Assembly (NCBI GenBank): GCA_902806435.1
Contig: CADCWO010000021.1
Coordinates: 1 to 64,000, forward strand
From: an uncultured Synechococcales cyanobacterium
GTDB lineage: Bacteria > Cyanobacteriota > Cyanobacteriia > Thermosynechococcales > Thermosynechococcaceae
Direction: 5' to 3'
DNA length: 64,000 bases
The notes below the pieces were generated by a model that did no database searches, had not been told where the DNA came from, and saw only the letters and a list, made by a program, of their open reading frames with translations. This document shows positions 45,186 to 52,838 of the stretch, in pieces. Position 1 is the first letter of the stretch. Each line of letters starts with the position of its first letter. The translations under genes and the position numbers were made by a program.

Positions 45186-45401
45186 ATGTGGATATCCATC
45201 CTGGCGATCGCAGTAACCTTGATCAACATCTGGTTAGTGACGCTATTTCTCACCTCAGTGACCAATACTTGGCGTCATTCCCCAGACAAGACCCGTAAAT
45301 CCTTTACTTCCCCTCAGCAGGGCGTTTCGTTGTGGTCATTCATTTTGCTGCTGTTCACGGGTTCATCTCCGAAGCCACCTTCACCTGATCTTTCTCGCTA
45401 G
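45186..45401 (+). CDS. Small single-pass membrane protein, hypothetical
   Basis: A 71-residue protein with one strong helix (MWISILAIAVTLINIWLV, residues 1-24) and a polar tail containing NTWRHSPDKTRKSF, then a short second hydrophobic stretch WSFILLLFTGSS. The start is well defined: AAGGAGG at 45176-45182 lies three bases before ATG 45186. The frame also opens upstream, but no other ribosome site is seen. Function unknown. Confidence 0.6.
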   Translation: MWISILAIAVTLINIWLVTLFLTSVTNTWRHSPDKTRKSFTSPQQGVSLWSFILLLFTGSSPKPPSPDLSR

Positions 45402-45800
45402 CGCTCTTAGCCTCAGTACTTTGACATGAATAGCTGGCAGCAAAGTCAGTACTTTGTTCCTCTTGCGTCACGCTCAGAAAGCCAGGATTCAAAGTGCTAA
45501 TTACACAAGTATTTTAGGCTTCGACCTCTGCCGTCATTTTTGGAAGAATACATCTAAAGCATTGCTGAGTAGGTTGAAGGGCACCAGAGACAGCATAGAT
45601 TAAGAAGTTTCCACACTGAAACTGCAGATTGGTATTAGAAGCTAAGATTGGAGATTGCTATAACGCTGTGTTTCACGATCTCTGAATTCTCAAGCCTGTT
45701 TAGATCAGGTGGTAGAAGCTCCTCACCCCCACGGTTGCTGGCTGTCAATGTCCGTTCTGGAGCTTTCATCTGTGTCCAGCACTAATTTCCACTTAGTCAA
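45402..45800. other. Intergenic region before mug
   Basis: 399 bases with no plausible gene. It contains an 11-base direct repeat TCAGTACTTTG at 45413-45423 and 45446-45456, 33 bases apart. The mug promoter is expected near the right end, but I could not pick a clear -10. Confidence 0.4.
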
Positions 45801-46355
45801 ATGACCCTTGCGGATCAACCGACAAAAGATGAGATTCGAGCTGCGGTTGGTAAGACTGTTCCAGACCTGATTGCGCCTGAGTTACAGGTTTTGTTCTGCG
45901 GCATTAATCCCAGCCTCTACAGTGCAGCAGTAGGGCATCACTTTGCGCGACCAGGTAATCGCTTCTGGAAGACCTTACATGGGGCAGGTTTTACAGAGCG
46001 ACCACTATCACCGTTTGAAGATCGAGACCTCGTGCACTTGGGGTATGGCCTCACAAATATTGTGGAACGGGCAACAGCAAGAGCTGATGAATTAGATGAT
46101 CATGAACTCGTTGTAGGCCAACAACAGTTAGCAGCTAAATTACAGCATCTGCGACCTCGGTTTCTTGCTGTGTTGGGAATTGGTGCCTATCGCACAGGCT
46201 TCCGTCAACCAAAGGCAGTTATGGGACGACAGGGCGATACATTCCATGGTGCAATCCTCTGGGTGTTGCCTAATCCCAGTGGATTGAATGCCCATTATCA
46301 ACTGGAAGATCTCAAACGAGCGTATCGAGAACTGCTGATCGCGGTTCAAACCTAG
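45801..46355 (+). CDS. mug: G/U(T) mismatch-specific DNA glycosylase, Mug/TDG family
   Basis: A 184-residue uracil-DNA glycosylase superfamily 2 enzyme that removes U or T opposite G and exocyclic adducts. The active-site motif is FCGINPSLYSA (catalytic Asn after GI) near residue 32. The wedge/intercalation motif is LPNPSGLNAHYQ near 153. HHFARPGNRFWKTL between them is also conserved. Length is normal. It stands alone between a non-coding stretch and purU (convergent, 39 bases between stops). Confidence 0.9.
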   Translation: MTLADQPTKDEIRAAVGKTVPDLIAPELQVLFCGINPSLYSAAVGHHFARPGNRFWKTLHGAGFTERPLSPFEDRDLVHLGYGLTNIVERATARADELDDHELVVGQQQLAAKLQHLRPRFLAVLGIGAYRTGFRQPKAVMGRQGDTFHGAILWVLPNPSGLNAHYQLEDLKRAYRELLIAVQT

Positions 46356-46394
46356 GGTTGGGTATTCTTAGACGGATAAAGCTATTTGAATCCT

Positions 46395-47276
46395 CTAATC
46401 AAACACCACGGTTCGGTTCCCATAGACCAAGACGCGATTTTGAAGATGCAGCCTGACTGCTCTAGCCAAAACGACTCGCTCTAAGTCCTTGCCTTTGCGA
46501 ATTAGAGCAGCGGTGTTATCCCGGTGGCTAACCCGGACCACATCCTGCTCAATAATTGGTCCTTCATCCAGAGCAGCAGTGACGTAATGGGCTGTAGCTC
46601 CAATGATTTTGACGCCTCGTTCGTAGGCTCGCTGGTAGGGGTTGGCCCCGGCAAAGGCAGGCAGAAAGGAGTGATGAATATTAATGAGCTGTGAGAACTG
46701 AGCTGTAAATTCAGGACTCAAAATTTGCATGTACTTTGCTAGGACAACTAGATCAACGTTGTACTGCTGTAGTAACTCCAATTGCTTAGCTTCCTGAGTG
46801 GATTTGCTGTCCTTGGTAATTGGGATATGGTGATAGTCAATGCCAAATTGCGCCGCTACCGCTTGCAGGTGTGGATGGTTACTAATAATTAAGACAATTT
46901 CGGCTGCGAATTCCTGAGCTCGCTGTCGCAAAATCAGATCAAATAAGCAGTGGTCTTGACGGCTAACCCAGACGGCTACACGGGGCACTGTATCAGAAAA
47001 ATGGAGCTGCCAATTAGCTTGCAGCGGATGAGCTAGTCCATCACGAGCGTTGATAAATGCTTTAAAAGCAGACGCGATCGCCTCACGGGGTAACTTAAAC
47101 CCCTCCAGTTGCCACTCAATCCGGCTCAGGAATAGACTCGCAGTGAAGTCTGTATGATGATCAGCATGGACAATATTGCCCCCGTTCGTGTAGACAAAGT
47201 TGGCCAACTTAGCAACCAGACCTCGTTGATCAGGGCAAGAAATCAGTAGAGTGGCAGTGGGGCTGAAGTCATTCAA
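46395..47276 (-). CDS. purU: Formyltetrahydrofolate deformylase
   Basis: A 293-residue enzyme that hydrolyses 10-formyl-THF to formate and THF, balancing one-carbon pools. An N-terminal ACT domain (ATLLISCPDQRGLVAKLANF, residues 8-27) precedes the formyltransferase-like catalytic domain with NIHHSFLPAFAGANPYQRA and ATAHYVTAALDEGPIIEQD; the Asn-His-Asp catalytic triad residues are present in these two segments. Start is a TTG at 47276, since a stop lies three codons upstream and no ATG precedes the conserved N-terminus. Confidence 0.93.
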   Translation of the reverse strand: MNDFSPTATLLISCPDQRGLVAKLANFVYTNGGNIVHADHHTDFTASLFLSRIEWQLEGFKLPREAIASAFKAFINARDGLAHPLQANWQLHFSDTVPRVAVWVSRQDHCLFDLILRQRAQEFAAEIVLIISNHPHLQAVAAQFGIDYHHIPITKDSKSTQEAKQLELLQQYNVDLVVLAKYMQILSPEFTAQFSQLINIHHSFLPAFAGANPYQRAYERGVKIIGATAHYVTAALDEGPIIEQDVVRVSHRDNTAALIRKGKDLERVVLARAVRLHLQNRVLVYGNRTVVFD

Positions 47277-47307
47277 GCTTGGCTACAAACCTCAATTTGT
47301 TATCGAT

Positions 47308-47335
47308 AATATACTTGCGCAGGTCTTGCCGCCAA
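47308..47335 (-). promoter_or_regulatory. purU: Candidate sigma-70 promoter of purU
   Basis: On the minus strand, -35 TTGGCG (47330-47335) and -10 TATATT (47308-47313) are separated by 16 bases. The -10 lies about 31 bases before the purU start, giving a very short leader. Not confirmed by anything beyond the match. Confidence 0.45.
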
Positions 47336-47549
47336 TCTTATGGCAGTCGGAATGTTGAAGGTTGTTGTAGCTATAGTGTTCCATCAAATTAAAACCAGCA
47401 ACTAATCCCAATGCAGGCACTTAGGGCTTAGCTCTGCTCATTTTCTAAGCTCTAGAGCTTCCTCCTTCATTTAGAACCTTACTTGAGTATCTCTTAAATG
47501 GCTCAAGCCCTCTAGCTAATAGGTTATCTAGGCTTTAGCCTAAGTTTAT

Positions 47550-48164
47550 TTAGTCTGGATCTACAGGAACAGGTTGATCAGAATTACCCCATTTCCATTC
47601 GGGCAAGGGACGATTCACGGCATTTTCAAAGGTTGTTGGCACTAACAGTACTTGGATATTTTTAGGGATTTGAGGTGGCGGGGAACCCTCTGCTGGACTA
47701 ATAGCTTGGGCATAGAGCGAACTGTGATTGAAGTCAGGCTTTCCCAAAACTAGTTGATGGGTTTCTTGGTTTTTGAGCTTGACGATAATAGTTGCTAGGG
47801 GTCGGTCTAAACCAAACTCTGAGCGCTGGCTGACTGATACGTTTAACTGGCGATCGCTTCTCGCACTTACCAGCAAATTTAGCAAGTAGGCAACAGAGGC
47901 CTCACTGGCTGGAGCTTTCAGCGGTGTTGTCATCAACCATTTACTTTGCTGCTGTGGTTGGCGAGGCCGCTCAGACCGGACAAACGCTAGCGTTTGCTGG
48001 CGGGTCTTGATTGTTAAGGCCTGCACCTGGTCTTCTTCAAACGTAAAAATAGGTTCTCCTGAAATTTCGCTTTGGGAAGAAGGGTGACGTTCTAATAGGT
48101 AGGCCGTCCCGCCTAGACCCAGGGCAATGACTATCAAGATCAAACTGCTGGCCTGCAATTTCAT
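47550..48164 (-). CDS. DUF4340 domain protein, last gene of Gld-like ABC operon
   Basis: A 204-residue protein with an N-terminal signal anchor (SSLILIVIALGLGGTAYLL) and a beta-rich outer part: EEDQVQALTIKTRQQTLAF, a VAYLLNLLVSARSDRQL segment and QLVLGKPDF. DUF4340 proteins are regularly encoded next to GldG-type proteins and are thought to be part of the same exported complex. It starts 6 bases after the GldG-like gene, the fourth gene of the operon. Confidence 0.8.
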   Translation of the reverse strand: MKLQASSLILIVIALGLGGTAYLLERHPSSQSEISGEPIFTFEEDQVQALTIKTRQQTLAFVRSERPRQPQQQSKWLMTTPLKAPASEASVAYLLNLLVSARSDRQLNVSVSQRSEFGLDRPLATIIVKLKNQETHQLVLGKPDFNHSSLYAQAISPAEGSPPPQIPKNIQVLLVPTTFENAVNRPLPEWKWGNSDQPVPVDPD

Positions 48165-48170
48165 AAGTTC

Positions 48171-49712
48171 TTAGCGGCGGCGCCACCAAAACGCAGCAGC
48201 GGTACCAAAGGCAGCTAAAGGTAGACCAAATGCAATTACTGTGATCAGACGGCTCGTTTGGGGTGTCAAGTTAATTCGCCGGTTTGTTTGCTCCTTTGGC
48301 CGGATGGAGAGCGTTTGATTATCACGGTTACTCAGCCAAGTGACGGAATTCAGAAAGACATCCCCATTGAGTTGTTGCTCAAACAAGTTGCCGGCGGCAA
48401 AGTCAACATCACCAATCACAACCATCCGTGATTCACGTGATTTTTGCCCTTGAGTTGAGGAGCGTCTGAGGGCAACGCCCAAGGCCAAGGGTCCTTGGCG
48501 ATCACTACCGGGGTTAAACTCCAGCGCTTCACTTTTAGGATTGCTTTCCGCCCAGCTTTTATCTCCGGTAAGCAGCAGCTTGGTGGCTTGCTCGTTGGGC
48601 TTTTGCTGGGTTTGTATAGATTGAGCAGTGGGATAAAAAGAAGTAGTACCCCGAAAGTCTTGGGTAATTGGATGCTCTCCATATTGATTGACTAAAGGTA
48701 CAGCAGGACCAAGGCCCACCTGTTGCCCCTGACCAGAAGCGTCAATCACTAAGCGATTATCAAGCTGAACACCCCAATCTTTGAGCAACGCTTCTAATCC
48801 AGGATTCGTTTGTGGCTCCACCAGCAACAACATACTACCGCCCTGGTTAAGATAGTCTTGCAACTGTCGCACCTCTGCTGGAAAGAAGGCTTTAGCTGGT
48901 GCGGCAATAATTACTACCGAAGCATCCTCCAATCTTTGAGGTTGCTGGAGCAAGTTCAGCGGTTGCGCTGTAAAGTTCCTCTCTTTCAAGGCATTTATAG
49001 CCCGATCTAAACTGCCTTTCTCTCCTGACTGGTCTACTTCTAGGGTGCGTTCGCCATGCCCTTGCAGGACGTAAATTTTGGCTAGTGGCGTCGTCGCTTT
49101 TTCAAGGGCTGCTGTTAAACTTGGCTCGGAGATCTGTTCTAGGCGCTGCACGCGCTCGCCCACTTCTAAGAAAGTATCCCCAGGATTTCTAACGTTGTAC
49201 TTCTGGGCCAAATTTGGTTGGGCTTGTGGGTCAACAAATTCAAAACTAAATCGTTGTCCCTGTCGCTGGTACTCCTCTAATAAAGTTCGGGTTGGGGGCT
49301 GAGGTTGGCGATCAAATACTAAAACTTTGACAGGCTGCTGGAGATTGCGTAAAACCTGCTGGGTTTGGGGAGCCAGCGTAAAAAATTGGTTTTCACTTAA
49401 ATCAATCCGGGTCGTGTAGCGAGTTCCCAAAAAATTGACCAACCCCAAGATTGTCAACACTGCCAGAACTGAAATCAAAGCATTTGTACTGGCTTGAGTA
49501 GAACGCTGTTGCCAAAAACGTTGAGGCTTCTTGAGGTTACCTCCTATTCCTAGAAGTAGCAGCCCTAGACTAAGCACCACAACGCCAGCAATCAGCAACC
49601 CTAAGGGTAAAGCTCCCCAGGTGCCAGAGACAACCCCAGCGGACAAGCCTATGACCGCCAAGACTAACCCCAATCCAAGTACGTAGTTTAAATTTGTCTT
49701 AATTATCTTCAC
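48171..49712 (-). CDS. GldG-like ABC transporter auxiliary protein
   Basis: A 513-residue membrane protein with two N-terminal helices (residues 10-60), a third at about 80-95, and one C-terminal helix (VIAFGLPLAAFGTAAAFWW). The large periplasmic part has the GldG marker RIDLSENQFFTLAPQTQQVL, then YVLQGHGERTLEVDQ and LLLVEPQTNPGLEALLKDW. These are typical of the DUF/GldG family, related to the gliding-motility ABC transporter of Bacteroidetes, but also common elsewhere. GTG start. It works with the ATPase and permease encoded upstream; the exported substrate is unknown. Confidence 0.85.
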   Translation of the reverse strand: MKIIKTNLNYVLGLGLVLAVIGLSAGVVSGTWGALPLGLLIAGVVVLSLGLLLLGIGGNLKKPQRFWQQRSTQASTNALISVLAVLTILGLVNFLGTRYTTRIDLSENQFFTLAPQTQQVLRNLQQPVKVLVFDRQPQPPTRTLLEEYQRQGQRFSFEFVDPQAQPNLAQKYNVRNPGDTFLEVGERVQRLEQISEPSLTAALEKATTPLAKIYVLQGHGERTLEVDQSGEKGSLDRAINALKERNFTAQPLNLLQQPQRLEDASVVIIAAPAKAFFPAEVRQLQDYLNQGGSMLLLVEPQTNPGLEALLKDWGVQLDNRLVIDASGQGQQVGLGPAVPLVNQYGEHPITQDFRGTTSFYPTAQSIQTQQKPNEQATKLLLTGDKSWAESNPKSEALEFNPGSDRQGPLALGVALRRSSTQGQKSRESRMVVIGDVDFAAGNLFEQQLNGDVFLNSVTWLSNRDNQTLSIRPKEQTNRRINLTPQTSRLITVIAFGLPLAAFGTAAAFWWRRR

Positions 49713-49757
49713 ATTGATTCAATGAAGTTCCAATCTACGGAATTTTAAAGTTAGCTA

Positions 49758-50543
49758 TCAAGACCGCTGAAATCGTAGGGCATGAATGGACTGAGCGGTT
49801 AAATATATTCCTAAAAGAATATAGCTGGCAAACAAAATTAAACTACTGGTGTCTATCACCCCTTGCGATAAGTTTGTATAGTGCTTGAGCAAGGACAAGT
49901 GGTTCAGTGCGGCACCTACTGGGCCGCCAAAGTTTTGTCCAATCAAATCCAACACCCATAATACTAAGACGAGGGCAAAGGTTAAGATTGCTGCCAGAAT
50001 CGAGCTCTCTGTCAAGGAGGAGATAAACATCCCCAGCGACAAAACTGCAGCTGCTAGAAGAATCAGGCCACCATGCCCGACTAACATTACCCAGGGACGG
50101 ACCGGTGGATTAGCCGCACTAAAAGCGATTGCCTCATAGATTAGCAGCGGCACCACTAAGGTCGTAAAGAACGTTAGAACCCCCAGCCACTTCCCCAGAG
50201 CGATCGCCCAGTTAGTGATTGGTGATGTTGCCAGCAGCTCTAAGGTACCGCGCTTGCGTTCTTCCGCATAAAGTCCCATTGAGAGAATCGGCAGAATCAT
50301 TAACCCCAAGGTGCCCATTACCTGCAAAAAACCCTGAAGAACAATTGTAGGCAAATCAACAGGTTGCTGGCCCTGTAAATCTAGGGTAGCCACTTGTTGA
50401 ATTGCTGTGCCTAAGATTACGACAAAAAACAACCCAGCTAACAGCCAGAAAACCCCAGCAATCACGTAAGCCAAGGGCGAGGCAAAATAGCTCTGTAGTT
50501 CCTTACGATAAATTGCCACAACGTTGTGAATCAGTATACCCAT
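49758..50543 (-). CDS. ABC-2 type permease (GldF-like)
   Basis: A 261-residue membrane protein with six predicted helices. N-terminal YRKELQSYFASPLAYVIAG and the cytoplasmic loop SMGLYAEERKRGTLELLATS are characteristic of the GldF/NosY branch of ABC-2 permeases. Start ATG at 50543, immediately after the stop of the ATPase gene with no gap, so they are translationally coupled and form one transporter. The downstream GldG-like gene lies 45 bases on. Confidence 0.88.
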   Translation of the reverse strand: MGILIHNVVAIYRKELQSYFASPLAYVIAGVFWLLAGLFFVVILGTAIQQVATLDLQGQQPVDLPTIVLQGFLQVMGTLGLMILPILSMGLYAEERKRGTLELLATSPITNWAIALGKWLGVLTFFTTLVVPLLIYEAIAFSAANPPVRPWVMLVGHGGLILLAAAVLSLGMFISSLTESSILAAILTFALVLVLWVLDLIGQNFGGPVGAALNHLSLLKHYTNLSQGVIDTSSLILFASYILLGIYLTAQSIHALRFQRS

Positions 50544-51542
50544 TTAGGCTACGTCCTCAGCTTGTGATGATGACTGGAAATCAGGCTGATCAGCGGCGGC
50601 CAGAGTTCTTTCTTCCGTCGTCAACTCCAAAAATACATCCTCAAGACTGGCGCGAACTCGCCGCATTTCATAGAGACTAATCCCAGCCTTGACTAGGGTA
50701 GCAGCAATCTCCTGCCCCATTTCCACTCCTAAATCTGGCACAACCCGGCACTGGAGGCGTTCCCCTCCCGGGAGCAGGCTACATTCAATCTGGCGAACAC
50801 TACTTAAAGATTGCAGACTTAACTGGACTTCGGTCGTATCGCCCGCAACTTCCAACTCATAACTAATGCCCCCGGTGAGTTGGTGCATCAAATCCGCCAA
50901 ACTGCCTGTGGTGACGACGTGACCCCGGTTAATAATTGCGACACGGTTACAGGTCATACTCACTTCCGGCAGGATATGCGTTGAAAGAATCACTGTATGA
51001 CTACCGGCTAAGCTTTTGATTAAATTGCGAACCTCAATGATTTGCCGAGGATCAAGCCCTACCGTTGGCTCATCTAGGATAATCACTGGCGGATCGTGGA
51101 CAAGGGCTTGGGCAATCCCAACTCGCTGGCGGAATCCCTTAGATAGCTTCCGAATCAAAACCTGCCGCTTTTCCTGTAAACTACAGCGCTCTAAAGCAGA
51201 ATTGACCTGCCGGGCGCGATCGCCTGCTGCTACTCCTTTAATTCGGGAGACAAAATTGAGAAACCCTTCCACGGTCATGTCAGGGTAAAGCGGCGGGGTT
51301 TCAGGTAAATAGCCAATGCGTTGGCGCACTGCCATGGGGTTGGTATGTACTTCGTAGCCAGCAACTTGAGCTGTGCCTGTTGTTGCCGGCAAATAGCCCG
51401 CCAAAATTCGCATTGTGGTTGTCTTACCGGCCCCATTGGGTCCTAGCAGCCCCAAAATTTCTCCCGGTTCAACTCTAAAAGACAAATCTTTAATTGCAGT
51501 GGTTGAGCCGTAAACTTTGCTCAACTGCTCAACTTCAATCAT
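50544..51542 (-). CDS. ABC transporter ATP-binding protein (GldA-like)
   Basis: A 332-residue ATPase. Walker A is GLLGPNGAGKTTTMRIL (residues 33-49), the signature is LSKGFRQRVGIAQAL, Walker B is VIILDEPTVGLDP, and the switch His is in ILSTHILPEV. A C-terminal 110-residue extension after the ATPase core is typical of CcmA/GldA-type proteins. First gene of a four-gene operon on the minus strand. The function in cyanobacteria is not settled; possibilities are export of a polysaccharide, lipid or peptide. Confidence 0.88.
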   Translation of the reverse strand: MIEVEQLSKVYGSTTAIKDLSFRVEPGEILGLLGPNGAGKTTTMRILAGYLPATTGTAQVAGYEVHTNPMAVRQRIGYLPETPPLYPDMTVEGFLNFVSRIKGVAAGDRARQVNSALERCSLQEKRQVLIRKLSKGFRQRVGIAQALVHDPPVIILDEPTVGLDPRQIIEVRNLIKSLAGSHTVILSTHILPEVSMTCNRVAIINRGHVVTTGSLADLMHQLTGGISYELEVAGDTTEVQLSLQSLSSVRQIECSLLPGGERLQCRVVPDLGVEMGQEIAATLVKAGISLYEMRRVRASLEDVFLELTTEERTLAAADQPDFQSSSQAEDVA

Positions 51543-51788
51543 CTGGTCTCCACATTTACTGGATAGTTGCTGCGTCTATCCCTGACATGGTCGCACAACT
51601 TTTGCTGTATCAATCCCCAAACAGCATTGCCAAGCTTCCAGAATACAGAAATTTTTGATTTAATGCCCACTAAAGCTTACCTAATCCCAGATAGAGACAG
51701 GTGCTAAGTTGCATTGTCAGGTTCCTCACACCTACCGTAGTAGGTCAAGCTGTTCGAACAGATATTAACGATTGCTAACGGACTCTGG

Positions 51789-52796
51789 CTATTGACTAGC
51801 GTTCAGTTGCGGTTGTACCTTCGCCGAACAGGTTTTTTGAGGCTTGGGCCGGCTGAAGTGTTTTATTCGCCATAGAAATAGAGGACTGAGCAAGCTACCA
51901 GAGAAGAGTTCTACTTCACAAGCAGCAACCAAATCAGTCTTAATCGCACCTCGGTACTTAATTAAGCACAGGATCAGCTTACGCAAGTCATTGGCAGCGT
52001 AGAGTGGCATAGCCAGAGGTCTTTGCCAAGCGCTTAAAGGCATCATCCGCAGATGATGCCGACTGAGGCCCACACAGCGAAATGAACGCATTAGGTACTC
52101 TCTTTTGAGGCGCCAAGCTGGAATTTTATGGGAAACACACATTTCAGGGTTGTACCAGATTTCCCAACCTGCTTGCTGGATATGTAGAAGGACTTCTAAA
52201 TCTTCACTCGCTAAGCCAGCTTCCTTACCGGTGTGGTTGAGTGTCAGTTGGCTGGGGACGGTTTCACACCAAGCCTGTTTGCGAACAACCAAACCTGCGC
52301 CGGGCGGCAGGATTTTCTTACGAGGTTCGTAGGGGTGTGCTTCTGGCCCACGATTCGTCAGCGCCAAGATATAGGCAATTCTCTGAAAATCTTCCGGCGG
52401 CTCAACTTCAAACTCTCCTTGAATTTGGCTACCGTAGGCACCAACCTGTGGATGGGTTACACCAAACGTGTAGGCTGCCGCAACCCAATCAGAAGCCGGT
52501 ACATTGTCATCGTCTAGAAAACCGATGTATTGTCCTTGGGCTTCTTCAACGGCCCGTTGTCGCGCGAAAGCAGCTCCCTGCTGAGTTTCTAGGCAGTACC
52601 GTAACTGATGACCTTGAGACCAGGTTGCCTGGTAATTCTGAACAACCTGAGCCGTGTTGTCGTTACTATTGTTATCCACAACAATAACTTCCCAACTTAG
52701 GTGTTCAGTCCCGCTTTGCGATCGCAATTGGTTAAGAACCTCCGGTAGTCGTTGTGCCCCATTGTAAGTAGGAATTGCTACCGTAAAATCGGTCAT
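51789..52796 (-). CDS. Glycosyltransferase family 2, HpsE-like
   Basis: A 335-residue inverting glycosyltransferase of GT-A fold. FTVAIPTYNGAQRLPEVL opens it, VIVVDNNSNDNTAQVVQ is the nucleotide-binding site, and GFLDDDNVPASDWV carries the DxD metal motif. The second half, with GLASEDLEVLLHIQQAGWE and VSHKIPAWRLKREYLMR, resembles HpsE, a gene of the hormogonium polysaccharide cluster in filamentous cyanobacteria. It lies next to a tyrosine autokinase gene (42 bases apart), so both probably serve exopolysaccharide production. No Hps cluster is visible otherwise. Confidence 0.8.
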   Translation of the reverse strand: MTDFTVAIPTYNGAQRLPEVLNQLRSQSGTEHLSWEVIVVDNNSNDNTAQVVQNYQATWSQGHQLRYCLETQQGAAFARQRAVEEAQGQYIGFLDDDNVPASDWVAAAYTFGVTHPQVGAYGSQIQGEFEVEPPEDFQRIAYILALTNRGPEAHPYEPRKKILPPGAGLVVRKQAWCETVPSQLTLNHTGKEAGLASEDLEVLLHIQQAGWEIWYNPEMCVSHKIPAWRLKREYLMRSFRCVGLSRHHLRMMPLSAWQRPLAMPLYAANDLRKLILCLIKYRGAIKTDLVAACEVELFSGSLLSPLFLWRIKHFSRPKPQKTCSAKVQPQLNASQ

Positions 52797-52838
52797 AGTT
52801 ACTGATACCTCAGATTACTTTTTTCCGTTGTATCGGTT

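Noticed and set aside
45413-45456. CRISPR or larger repeat array
   Set aside because: Only two 11-base copies, with no further units.
51740-51770. tRNA-like TTCGA segment
   Set aside because: TGTTCGAACA is a short palindrome; no acceptor or anticodon stem around it.
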